NCBI RefSeq assembly: GCF_014196805.1 | Contig: NZ_JACIEI010000013.1 | Location: 1-64,000, forward strand | DNA length: 64,000 nt | Reading direction: 5' to 3' | From: Sulfitobacter undariae | GTDB lineage: Bacteria > Pseudomonadota > Alphaproteobacteria > Rhodobacterales > Rhodobacteraceae | In this document: positions 48,277 to 56,506 of the stretch, in pieces | How the letters are laid out: every line of letters begins with the position of its first letter | How positions within the stretch are numbered: position 1 is the first letter of the stretch | The notes under the pieces: generated by a model | The model's database searches: none | Seen by the model: the letters and a program-made list of their open reading frames with translations, nothing else | Told to the model about the DNA's origin: nothing | Translations under genes and position numbers: made by a program

Positions 48277-51200
48277 ATGAGCACACGTCTCGCAACAGGT
48301 GGCCGTCTGGTCAACACATCCAAAACCGTGACTTTCCGTTTTAACGGTAAACATATGGACGGGTATGAGGGCGACACGCTTGCGTCTGCCTTACTGGCAA
48401 ATGACCAGATGCTTGTCGGCCGCTCGTTTAAATACCACCGTCCTCGTGGCATTGTGGCGGCGGGTCCTGAGGAACCAAACGGTCTTGTGAACCTTGGCGA
48501 AGAGGGGCGTTTTGAACCCAACGCCCGCGTCACCACAACCGAGTTGTTTGAGGGGCTGACGGCCCAGAGCCAGAACCACTGGCCCAGTCTTGAATTCGAT
48601 GTAGGGGCAATCAATCAACATTTAAGTCGCTTCCTACCTGCTGGATTTTATTACAAAATGTTCATCCATCCACGTCCTTTGTGGAAGCATGTGTATGAAC
48701 CGATCATCCGCCATTCCGCTGGCCTTGGCCGCGCGCCCAAGACGCGGGATGTTGATACCTATGAACACTTCTACGCCTTTTGCGACGTACTGGTTGTCGG
48801 TGGCGGTGTTGCGGGGCTTGAGGCGGCGCGCACAGCGGCTTTGTCTGGGGCGCGTGTGATTGTGCTGGAGCAAACCGCCCATTGGGGCGGACGTACTCCC
48901 GTTGATGGGGGGGATATCAACGACATGTCCGCGCAAGAGTGGATTGATGCCACCATTGCAGAGCTAGCGGCGATGGAGAATGTGACTCTGCGTACCCGCA
49001 CCATGGGGTCTGGCGTCTATGATCACGGTTATGTTCTGGGGTATGAGCAGCTTACGGATCATACCTCATCTAAATCTGGCCCGCGTCACCGTCTGTGGCG
49101 TATCCGCGCTGGCCATGTAATTACTGCGACTGGCGCGATTGAGCGCCCTTTGAGCTTTGCGGGAAATGACATCCCCGGTGTCATGCTTGCCGCTGCCGTG
49201 CGCGACTATGTTGTGAATTTTGGCGTTTCGGTCGGAGACCGCACTGTGGTGGTCACCAACAACGATGACGCCTATCTGACGGCGATTGCGCTTAAGCATG
49301 CAGGGCTGGATGTTCCTGCTATTCTGGATGCCCGTGTGCTGCCTCAAGACAGTGAAGTGATGGCGCAGGCCAAAGCTTTGGGTATCCGTGTGTTGATGGG
49401 CCACGCTGTCTCCTCGGTTCTGGGCGGCAAGCGGGTGACAGGGGTCGCTGTGTGCTCGCAAGCGGGCGAAGGTGCGGTGCTGGAGGAAATCAGCTGCGAT
49501 GCGGTGGCGATGTCGGGCGGTTGGTCGCCTGTGGTGCACCTGTGGTCCCATTGCGGGGGCAAGCTCAAGTGGGACACGCTCAACGCTTGCTTTAGCCCTG
49601 ATCCAGACCGAGCGCCTTTGGGGGCGGATGGGATGCAGTTTGTTTCCACCGCAGGCGCGGCCTCTGGCGTGTTCGCGCTGGATGATCTGCTGAATGAGGC
49701 TTTTGCTGCTGCTGACGGCACTCTGCGTTGTCTGGGCAAAAAACTGCCCCGCGATGCTACGGCGTCACAAGGCGAGCGGCGTGAAGAAGCACCGATGGCG
49801 CCTGTCTGGCTGATGCCGCAGGGCGCAAGCGTAAAGTTGCGTGAAAAAGCGTGGCTGGATTATCAAAATGATGTGAAGGTTTCCGACGTGAGGTTGGCCG
49901 CACAAGAAGGATTTGTCTCGGTTGAACATGCCAAGAGGTACACCACTTTGGGCATGGCCACTGATCAGGGTAAGTTAAGTAATATCAACGGACTTGCAAC
50001 CTTAGCTAATGCGTTGGGTGAGGAGATTCCATCAGTCGGAACAACGACCTTCCGCCCACCGTATCACCCGATTTCAATGGGTGCGATTGCCGGCGAGGCA
50101 CGTGATGCTGCGTTCCAGCCGCTGCGCCGGACTGCACTGCATGAATGGCATGAAGCCAATGGCGCCAAGTGGGAACCGGTAGGCCAATGGCGACGCCCCT
50201 ATGCCTATGTGCGCGGAGGCGAAAGCACCCATGATGCAGTGATGCGCGAAGTCACCAACACCCGCGAAAAGCTGGGGCTGCTGGATGCTTCGACGCTGGG
50301 CAAGCTGATCGTCAAAGGGCCTGATGCAGGCAAATTCCTTGACCTGCTGTATACCAATATGATGAGCACGCTGAAGATCGGCAAATGCCGCTATGGGTTG
50401 ATGTGCAATGACAACGGCTTTTTGATCGACGACGGTGTTGTTGCCCGCATCGATGAGGACACGTGGCTGTGCCACACTACCACGGGCGGGGCTGAAAGCA
50501 TCCATGCTCACATGGAAGAATGGCTGCAAACCGAGTGGTGGGACATGAAGGTGTTTGTCGCCAACGTGACCGAACAATATACCCAGATCGCTGTGGTCGG
50601 CCCCAATGCGCGCACCGCACTAGAGCGTTTGGGCGGCATGGATGTCAGCAAAGAGGCGCTTGGCTTTATGGAATGGGCTGACGGTGAGATCGGCGGCTTC
50701 AAGGTCCGCGTCTATCGCATCTCTTTCTCTGGTGAATTGTCTTATGAGATCGCCGTCGATGCGGGGCAAGGTCAGGCCTTTTGGGATGCGCTGATGGTGG
50801 TTGGTGTCGAATTGGGGGTGATGCCTTATGGCACCGAATGTCTGCATATTCTGCGCGCCGAAAAGGGCTTTATCATGATCGGCGACGAGACCGACGGCAC
50901 TGTCATCCCGCAGGATTTAAACCTGCACTGGGCGCTGTCCAAAAAGAAAGATGACTATCTGGGAAAACGTGCCCATCTGCGCAGTCATATGGCCGATCCA
51001 AACCGTTGGAAGCTGGTCGGGCTGGAAACAACCGACGGCAGCGTGTTGCCCGATGGCGCCTATGCTGTGGGTGAGGGGAATAACGCCAACGGCCAGCGCA
51101 ACATGATTGGGCGGGTCACTTCCAGCTATCATTCGCCGACACTGGGCAAAGGCATCGCCATGGGGCTGGTCTTGCATGGGCCTGAGCGTATGGGCGAGGT

Positions 51201-51294
51201 GCTGGAGTTCCCGGGAACGGATGGCAAAACCTACAATGCGCGGATCGTAGATCCGGTGTTTTACGATAAAGAAGGGGAGAAGCAAAATGTCTGA
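48277..51294 (+). CDS. soxA: Sarcosine oxidase alpha subunit
   Basis: This 1005-aa subunit binds NAD and tetrahydrofolate and turns the methyl group into methylene-THF. Residues about 15-100 form a ferredoxin-like segment (FRFNGKHMDGYEGDTLASAL, then GRSFKYHRPRGIVAAGPEEP). The dinucleotide-binding core starts with LVVGGGVAGLEAARTAALSG at about 170. From about 620 a GcvT-like folate domain follows (LGLLDASTLGKLIVKGPDAG ... SFSGELSYEIAVDAGQGQAF), with GTECLHILRAEKGFIMIGDE near the end. The last eight bases overlap soxG. Confidence 0.94.
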   Translation: MSTRLATGGRLVNTSKTVTFRFNGKHMDGYEGDTLASALLANDQMLVGRSFKYHRPRGIVAAGPEEPNGLVNLGEEGRFEPNARVTTTELFEGLTAQSQNHWPSLEFDVGAINQHLSRFLPAGFYYKMFIHPRPLWKHVYEPIIRHSAGLGRAPKTRDVDTYEHFYAFCDVLVVGGGVAGLEAARTAALSGARVIVLEQTAHWGGRTPVDGGDINDMSAQEWIDATIAELAAMENVTLRTRTMGSGVYDHGYVLGYEQLTDHTSSKSGPRHRLWRIRAGHVITATGAIERPLSFAGNDIPGVMLAAAVRDYVVNFGVSVGDRTVVVTNNDDAYLTAIALKHAGLDVPAILDARVLPQDSEVMAQAKALGIRVLMGHAVSSVLGGKRVTGVAVCSQAGEGAVLEEISCDAVAMSGGWSPVVHLWSHCGGKLKWDTLNACFSPDPDRAPLGADGMQFVSTAGAASGVFALDDLLNEAFAAADGTLRCLGKKLPRDATASQGERREEAPMAPVWLMPQGASVKLREKAWLDYQNDVKVSDVRLAAQEGFVSVEHAKRYTTLGMATDQGKLSNINGLATLANALGEEIPSVGTTTFRPPYHPISMGAIAGEARDAAFQPLRRTALHEWHEANGAKWEPVGQWRRPYAYVRGGESTHDAVMREVTNTREKLGLLDASTLGKLIVKGPDAGKFLDLLYTNMMSTLKIGKCRYGLMCNDNGFLIDDGVVARIDEDTWLCHTTTGGAESIHAHMEEWLQTEWWDMKVFVANVTEQYTQIAVVGPNARTALERLGGMDVSKEALGFMEWADGEIGGFKVRVYRISFSGELSYEIAVDAGQGQAFWDALMVVGVELGVMPYGTECLHILRAEKGFIMIGDETDGTVIPQDLNLHWALSKKKDDYLGKRAHLRSHMADPNRWKLVGLETTDGSVLPDGAYAVGEGNNANGQRNMIGRVTSSYHSPTLGKGIAMGLVLHGPERMGEVLEFPGTDGKTYNARIVDPVFYDKEGEKQNV

Positions 51295-51862
51295 GGCCAT
51301 ATCCGCTTTGAAAAACGCCAGTTTTGAAACTGGAATTGCGCAGATACGTGAGATGGGTGCGGTGGGTATGATCACCTTGCGCGGTGATTTATCTGCCAAG
51401 CCACTGCAAAAGGCGGCTGTGGCTGCGGCGGGTGTGAACCTGCCTGACCCGCGCCAATGCCAGACCCAAGGGCAGGGCGGTATGGCGTGGATGTCACCTG
51501 ATGAGTTGTTGATCCTATGCGCCTATGAAGACGCGCACGCCAAGCTGGCTGATCTGCAAGAGAAGCTGGCTAAATACCATGCGCTTGCGGTCAATGTCTC
51601 GGACGCGCGTGCCATGTTTGAAATTCGGGGTCCCCATGCGCGTGGGGTATTGGCCAAGCTCGCGCCAGTCGATCTGTCGCCTGCTGCCTTCACGACGGGC
51701 ATGTTCCGCCGTACGCGCATTGCCCAAGTCCCCGCTGCTTTCTGGCTGCACAAGGAGGATGTGTTCCACGTGGTTTGCTTCCGTTCGGTGGCGCAATATG
51801 TTTTTGATGTGCTCAGCATTGCTGCGCAATCCGGTTCTGAGGTTGGCGTTTTTCAACGCTGA
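51287..51862 (+). CDS. soxG: Sarcosine oxidase gamma subunit
   Basis: This 191-aa subunit is the smaller GcvT-like chain of the heterotetramer. Motifs: MITLRGDLSAKPLQKAAVAA, MAWMSPDELLILCAYEDAHA, AVNVSDARAMFEIRGPHARG and FRRTRIAQVPAAFWLHKEDV. It overlaps soxA and closes the operon; no clear terminator follows. Confidence 0.93.
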   Translation: MSEAISALKNASFETGIAQIREMGAVGMITLRGDLSAKPLQKAAVAAAGVNLPDPRQCQTQGQGGMAWMSPDELLILCAYEDAHAKLADLQEKLAKYHALAVNVSDARAMFEIRGPHARGVLAKLAPVDLSPAAFTTGMFRRTRIAQVPAAFWLHKEDVFHVVCFRSVAQYVFDVLSIAAQSGSEVGVFQR

Positions 51863-51955
51863 AACAGGGGCAGGTTAGGGGCTATCCGCGTGTTGTGATA
51901 CGGTGATGTTTACGGGCAAGGCGTGCGTTCCTGTTATCCCATTTTTGGAAGCAGG

Positions 51956-52186
51956 TCATGACGCCATCTTGGTAGGCAGAATTGGCTTTCGGCGATCTTG
52001 CAATCGGTAGCCTTCTTTGACCTTGTCTTGGATGTAGACAATACAGTTGAGTAACTGTGTGGTGCTTTCAATATCGAGGGTGACGGCAAGATCATAAACT
52101 GTGCTTTCTAACACACTGATCGCCCCACGAAATTCACTTTCGGGCATACATGTGTAATGGGGCGGTGTATTTATAGTGGTTTTCAT
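51956..52186 (-). CDS. Small hypothetical protein
   Basis: A 76-aa protein starting MKTTINTPPHYTCMPESEFR after AGGAGGCAAAAC, a strong ribosome-binding site; a longer upstream frame is rejected. The core SVLESTVYDLAVTLDIESTT then LLNCIVYIQDKVKEGYRLQD looks helical. No family recognised. Divergent from the XRE regulator, across 258 bases of AT-rich DNA. Confidence 0.6.
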   Translation of the reverse strand: MKTTINTPPHYTCMPESEFRGAISVLESTVYDLAVTLDIESTTQLLNCIVYIQDKVKEGYRLQDRRKPILPTKMAS

Positions 52187-52444
52187 GTTTTGCCTCCTGC
52201 TTCGGTTGGTTGGGGGTATCTTTAGAACTTGCTGACATTGGTGGTATAAACACGGTTTTTGCCAACCACTCCATTCGCAGGTTGGTTTGCGTGCGACGCA
52301 TATTTGCGTCAAGCGGCGCGATTTAGCGAAATTTCTCGTATTTTCGTACGTATTGATTTAATAATTGCTCCAACGCGTGGATGGTTGGTTCACTTTGATT
52401 TTGTTTATAAGGTTGCATCCGATTAACAGGATGTGTGGGTTTTT
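52187..52444. promoter_or_regulatory. Divergent AT-rich regulatory region
   Basis: Between the small leftward gene and the XRE regulator lies gene-free AT-rich DNA with TCGTATTTTCGTACGTATTG (about 52337-52356), an imperfect dyad that could bind the regulator. No definite promoter could be chosen. Confidence 0.35.
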
Positions 52445-53248
52445 ATGGCTGAAAAAGCACTGTCTCCGAGAGAGATCGCCGAGCGGTTTCGTTCCACACT
52501 TGTTGCTTTGGTAGAACAGCGCAGTTCAATTTCGGAAGTCTGCCGCAGGGCGGGCGTGAACAGGCAGCAGTTTAATAAATACATGAATGGTAGCAACATG
52601 CCCTCCATTGGGGTGGCGTGCAGGATCGCAGAAGCCCTGAACGTAAGTGTCAGTGAATTGGTTGGCGAAAAGGTCTTCATGGAAACGGGAGAGGACACCC
52701 GTCTGGACACACTATTTGAACGGCATGTGGATCATCTACCCCGTTACATGAAGGCAGGCGGATATTTGGAAGTGGCTGCTCTGCCCGAAAGCAAGGAACA
52801 GGTTCTGATTGCAGGTGTAGAGCTGTGCGAAAGGGAGATCGGTGGGTCGTATCGCCGTTATGCGCAAGTTACCCGCACGGATGGTACCTCGGTTTATAAT
52901 GAGCTGTTGGGACGCTACTATGAAGCGGGCGGCAAGCTGGTCATTTATTATACAAATGTGACTTTTAACAATGTTTTAGGGGCAACCTGCCTGCGTAAAG
53001 TTGACTATTACAGTGACGATTGGGTTGGGCTGAAAACTGCGCACCGTTTCCAAGGTGCGCCCAAACCTGCGTCAGGTATTGTCTTGCTGCTCCGCGTCGG
53101 TGAGATTCAAGACCTCGCTCCCATGAAGGATGAATTTGGTATTCATCGGTTAGAGGAGCTGCCGCCGTGCTTTCCAGAGCGCATAAGTAGGATGATGGAA
53201 CGACATTTTGATGCGATCAAAGCGTCACCTCAGGGATATGAAATTTAA
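52445..53248 (+). CDS. XRE-family transcriptional regulator
   Basis: This 267-aa protein starts MAEKALSPREIAERFRSTLV; an in-frame GTG four codons upstream is less likely. The N-terminal helix-turn-helix is SSISEVCRRAGVNRQQFNKY followed by MNGSNMPSIGVACRIAEALN, a standard XRE fold. The C-terminal 190 residues are a sensor-like alpha/beta domain (REIGGSYRRYAQVTRTDGTS, then NVTFNNVLGATCLRKVDYYS). Ligand unknown. It lies 108 bases before sodB, but regulation of sodB is not shown. Confidence 0.75.
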   Translation: MAEKALSPREIAERFRSTLVALVEQRSSISEVCRRAGVNRQQFNKYMNGSNMPSIGVACRIAEALNVSVSELVGEKVFMETGEDTRLDTLFERHVDHLPRYMKAGGYLEVAALPESKEQVLIAGVELCEREIGGSYRRYAQVTRTDGTSVYNELLGRYYEAGGKLVIYYTNVTFNNVLGATCLRKVDYYSDDWVGLKTAHRFQGAPKPASGIVLLLRVGEIQDLAPMKDEFGIHRLEELPPCFPERISRMMERHFDAIKASPQGYEI

Positions 53249-53355
53249 CGCCTGATGTGCGGAAATCCGACGGTTTTTGTATTGTACCCTTGACGGCAGG
53301 CCGTGGTCGTAACAGGTATATGGCAACCAAATGATGCAACAAAAAGGGTATCCCC

Positions 53356-53955
53356 ATGGCTTTTGAACTTCCTGATCTTCCGTATGCACACGACGCTTTG
53401 GCCGCCAAAGGCATGAGCGCAGAGACGCTGGAATTCCACCACGACAAGCACCACAATGCTTATGTTGTGAATGGTAACAAAGCGATTGAAGGCACAGAGT
53501 GGGCTGGCAAATCCCTCGAAGAGATCATCAAGGGCACCTATGACGCGACAGCCGTTGCGCAAAATGGTATCTTTAACAACATCTCCCAACTGTGGAACCA
53601 CAACCAGTTCTGGGAAATGATGGGCCCTGGCGCATCCGTCATGCCCGGTGAGTTGGAAAAAGCGCTGATCGAGAGCTTTGGTTCCGTTGATAAATTCAAA
53701 GACGATTTCAAAGCAGCAGGCGCAGGCCAATTCGGCTCCGGCTGGGCATGGTTGGTAAAAGACACTGACGGTAGCCTGAAAGTGACAAAAACCGAAAACG
53801 GCGTGAACCCCGTTTGCTTTGGTCAGACCGCACTGTTGGGTTGCGATGTATGGGAGCACTCCTATTACATCGATTTCCGCAATGCGCGCCCTGACTATCT
53901 GTCAAACTTCCTGAACAATCTGGTTAACTGGGAAAACGTCGCATCCCGCATGTGA
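53356..53955 (+). CDS. sodB: Superoxide dismutase [Fe]
   Basis: This 199-aa enzyme dismutates superoxide. Metal-site motifs: LEFHHDKHHNAYV around His28, SQLWNHNQFW with the second His and the Gln diagnostic of the iron type, and CDVWEHSYYIDFRNARPDYL with the Asp and third His. GAGQFGSGWAWLV and NWENVASRM complete the fold. A CAAAAAGGGTAT ribosome-binding region precedes the ATG, and an intrinsic terminator follows. Confidence 0.95.
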   Translation: MAFELPDLPYAHDALAAKGMSAETLEFHHDKHHNAYVVNGNKAIEGTEWAGKSLEEIIKGTYDATAVAQNGIFNNISQLWNHNQFWEMMGPGASVMPGELEKALIESFGSVDKFKDDFKAAGAGQFGSGWAWLVKDTDGSLKVTKTENGVNPVCFGQTALLGCDVWEHSYYIDFRNARPDYLSNFLNNLVNWENVASRM

Positions 53956-53983
53956 TCTAAGGGCGTCTAACGCCATATCTATC

Positions 53984-54016
53984 AAAGCCCCGCAGTTTTC
54001 CGCTGCGGGGCTTTTG
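53984..54016 (+). terminator. Intrinsic terminator of sodB
   Basis: AAAGCCCCGCAG and CTGCGGGGCTTTT pair perfectly around a TTTTC-type loop, 29 bases after the sodB stop, with a T-run on the plus strand. Symmetric A and T tracts make it usable in both directions. Confidence 0.85.
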
Positions 54017-54061
54017 CGTTGGAACTTCCCTCCATCGCGGCGCGTTTCTTTACTAGGAAAC

Positions 54062-54520
54062 ATGATGACCAGATTGACCAAGGGAACATGGGTGCTTGTT
54101 ACAGATAGTGAAAAAGCATTGTTTTTGAAAAACGAGACAGATGGCACGGATCCGTATCTCACGGTGGTAAAGAAAGAGACGCAGGACAATCCGCCAACCC
54201 GTGACCAAGCCGCAAACGAGCGGGGGCGCAAAAGCGATGGCTCATCGGGGCATAAAAGCGCCATGGATGACACGGACTGGCATGAGCTTGCCAAAGAGAG
54301 GTTTGCCGCTGATCTGGCAGACATGCTGTACAAGCGTGCACACAAAGGTGAGTTCGAGCGCATTGTGATCGTCGCAGACCCAAACACGTTAGGGGAGTTG
54401 CGCAGCCAGCTTCACAAGGAGGTGTCGGATAAGGTGATTGGTGAAATTCCTAAAACGCTGACAAACCATCCCCTTGATGAGATTGAGAAGATGGTGAAGG
54501 CAGAACTGGCTCAATCCTGA
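54062..54520 (+). CDS. Host attachment family protein
   Basis: This 152-aa protein belongs to the family once described as required for attachment to host cells. Motifs: KGTWVLVTDSEKALFLKNET, DWHELAKERFAADLADMLYK, and VIVADPNTLGELRSQLHKEV. It has an eRF1/baeRF-like fold; the precise cellular role is not settled. The first of two adjacent ATGs at 54062 is taken as start. A terminator follows at 54548. Confidence 0.82.
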   Translation: MMTRLTKGTWVLVTDSEKALFLKNETDGTDPYLTVVKKETQDNPPTRDQAANERGRKSDGSSGHKSAMDDTDWHELAKERFAADLADMLYKRAHKGEFERIVIVADPNTLGELRSQLHKEVSDKVIGEIPKTLTNHPLDEIEKMVKAELAQS

Positions 54521-54547
54521 ACACAGTCTTAAACGTCGTGGTATATC

Positions 54548-54581
54548 AGACCCTCCCGCACATTTGCGGGAGGGTCTTTTT
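54548..54581 (+). terminator. Intrinsic terminator between convergent genes
   Basis: AGACCCTCCCGCA (54548-54560) pairs with TGCGGGAGGGTCT (54565-54577) around CATT, then TTTT. It is placed between the rightward host-attachment gene and the leftward LOG-family gene. Confidence 0.85.
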
Positions 54582-54584
54582 GAA

Positions 54585-55157
54585 TTAACCGGCCTTCGGA
54601 AAATGGCTGTTCAGCGCTTCAAGGCAGGCATCCGCATCAGGCACCCAAGTGAGGAAATCCAACAAGCTCGCATCGGCAAAGCCTTGGCTTGTGACATGGT
54701 TCATCAGCTCTTTGAGTGGGTCCCAATATCCATTTGTATTCACGATATAAACGGGCTTTTCATGCAGGCCCAACTGACGCCAAGTCAGGACTTCGAACAA
54801 TTCATCGAGTGAACCGGCACCACCGGGCAAAACAACAACTGCATCGCAGTTCATGAACATGACTTTTTTGCGCTCATGCATGGTTTCGGTCACGATATAG
54901 CGGTTCAAGTCTGTCTTGCCGACTTCCCATGCAACCAGATGCGCGGGGATGACGCCAAATGTATCGCCGCCAGCCTTTTGCGTGGCCCGTGCGACGCTGC
55001 CCATCAGTCCGACATCGCCTGCGCCGTAAACCAGCCGCCAGCCATGTGCGGCAATCCCTGTGCCCAGAGCTTCGGCATCTGCCGTATACGCATGGTCAAC
55101 GCCGGGTCGTGAGCCGCAGAAGACACAGACAGATTTGGAAAGGGATTTTATAGGCAT
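54585..55157 (-). CDS. LOG-family protein (TIGR00730)
   Basis: This 190-aa Rossmann-like protein is of the lonely-guy/lysine decarboxylase-like family. The motifs are VCVFCGSRPG at the start, RLVYGAGDVGLMGSVARATQ, HERKKVMFMN and LPGGAGSLDELFEVLTWRQL, the last being the PGGxG(S/T)xxE active site of nucleoside monophosphate phosphoribohydrolases. It likely cleaves a nucleotide N-glycosidic bond; the natural substrate in bacteria is uncertain. Confidence 0.88.
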   Translation of the reverse strand: MPIKSLSKSVCVFCGSRPGVDHAYTADAEALGTGIAAHGWRLVYGAGDVGLMGSVARATQKAGGDTFGVIPAHLVAWEVGKTDLNRYIVTETMHERKKVMFMNCDAVVVLPGGAGSLDELFEVLTWRQLGLHEKPVYIVNTNGYWDPLKELMNHVTSQGFADASLLDFLTWVPDADACLEALNSHFPKAG

Positions 55158-55283
55158 AGGGGAACTCCTGCATCACTTCGGGGAAAAATTTACACGCGTA
55201 GATTGGGCTTTTGACCCGTGATAACCTCTTCGTTACAAAGGCTCAACGCGCGTTTGGCGCGGAGCGGATAAGGATGCGCGGGA

Positions 55284-56450
55284 ATGAGCAAATTTTCATC
55301 AGGACTGGGCAGCAACACGGGGGCAGTGATTGCTGGCGGCGCGACGATGGTCCTGCTTGCGCTGGGGGCTTATCTGGCGTTCGGACGCGGGGATGTGACC
55401 AGCGAAGGGATCGCCGTATCTGTGCCTGATGATGCTTCTGCTAGCCAAGGCGCCCAATCCGCAACGACTGATGTTCAAGAAACTGTCGCACAAGAACCTG
55501 CCGTACAAGCACCTAGTTTTGATGAATTACGGCGTGAACCTGATGGCACGACCATCATCGCAGGCCGCGCGGCACCTTTGAGCGAGGTTAAAATCTTGCT
55601 GGACGATGAAGAGGTGGCAACCGTGAAGGCAGATGCCTCTGGCGGATTTGCCGCTATCGCCATGTTGCCGCCTGCCGCTGCGGCCCAAGTCGTCAGCCTG
55701 TCCTCACGCAATGCGCAAACGGATTTTGCCTCGGTTGATGAGATCATCCTTGCGCCCTCAACGAAAGCAGCGGTATCGCCCCCCGTGCAGGCAGAACAGG
55801 CAGAAGTGCCAATCCAACAAGCCACGCCCGAGCAGGGCGAAGCTGCTCAGAGTGAGGTAGAGCAAAGCAACATCGAAACGGCAAACCTCGCGGTTACGCA
55901 GCCACAAGAACCCACCAGCGTTGCCGTTTTGAAATCTGATGCTGACGGGGTCAGCCTGTTGAACGCCCCCAAACCGCAGGCGATGACCTCGGTTGCGCTG
56001 GATACCATCGGCTATTCCGAACTGGGGGATGTGCAATTGACAGGCCGCGCCCAAAGCAACACCAGCATGGTGCGTATCTATTTGGATAGTAAACCCGTGA
56101 TCAGCTTACCTATCGCCACAGATGGCCGTTGGCGCGGTGATTTGCCCGATGTGGATGAGGGTGTTTATACCCTGCGTGTGGATGAGATCGACGCGCAAGG
56201 CGCAGTGAGCAGCCGTGTTGAGACGCCATTTAAACGCGAATCCGTGACCGCATTGGCACAGGCTGCCGCTGCCAGCGACGACGGGCCGGTTAAATCCATC
56301 ACAGTGCAAACAGGTTCCACTCTTTGGGCCATTGCCCGTGAACGCTATGGCGATGGCACGTTGTACGTGCGGGTGTTTGAGGCCAACACAGGTTCGATCC
56401 GCGATCCCGATCTGATTTACCCCGGTCAGGTATTTGATTTGCCCAACTGA
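55284..56450 (+). CDS. LysM-domain anchored protein
   Basis: This 388-aa protein has one N-terminal helix (GAVIAGGATMVLLALGAYLA), a long Gln/Glu/Ala/Pro-rich linker (about residues 40-210), two Ig-like beta repeats whose first is near EVKILLDDEEVATVKADASG and second near LTGRAQSNTSMVRIYLDSKP, and a C-terminal LysM (SITVQTGSTLWAIARERYGD to IYPGQVFDL). LysM binds peptidoglycan, so the protein spans from membrane to wall. Enzyme activity not seen. Confidence 0.85.
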   Translation: MSKFSSGLGSNTGAVIAGGATMVLLALGAYLAFGRGDVTSEGIAVSVPDDASASQGAQSATTDVQETVAQEPAVQAPSFDELRREPDGTTIIAGRAAPLSEVKILLDDEEVATVKADASGGFAAIAMLPPAAAAQVVSLSSRNAQTDFASVDEIILAPSTKAAVSPPVQAEQAEVPIQQATPEQGEAAQSEVEQSNIETANLAVTQPQEPTSVAVLKSDADGVSLLNAPKPQAMTSVALDTIGYSELGDVQLTGRAQSNTSMVRIYLDSKPVISLPIATDGRWRGDLPDVDEGVYTLRVDEIDAQGAVSSRVETPFKRESVTALAQAAAASDDGPVKSITVQTGSTLWAIARERYGDGTLYVRVFEANTGSIRDPDLIYPGQVFDLPN

Positions 56451-56506
56451 TATGGTCCTTGGCCCTCATGCGCCCTATGTAGGGAAATGACTACATAGGA
56501 AATACA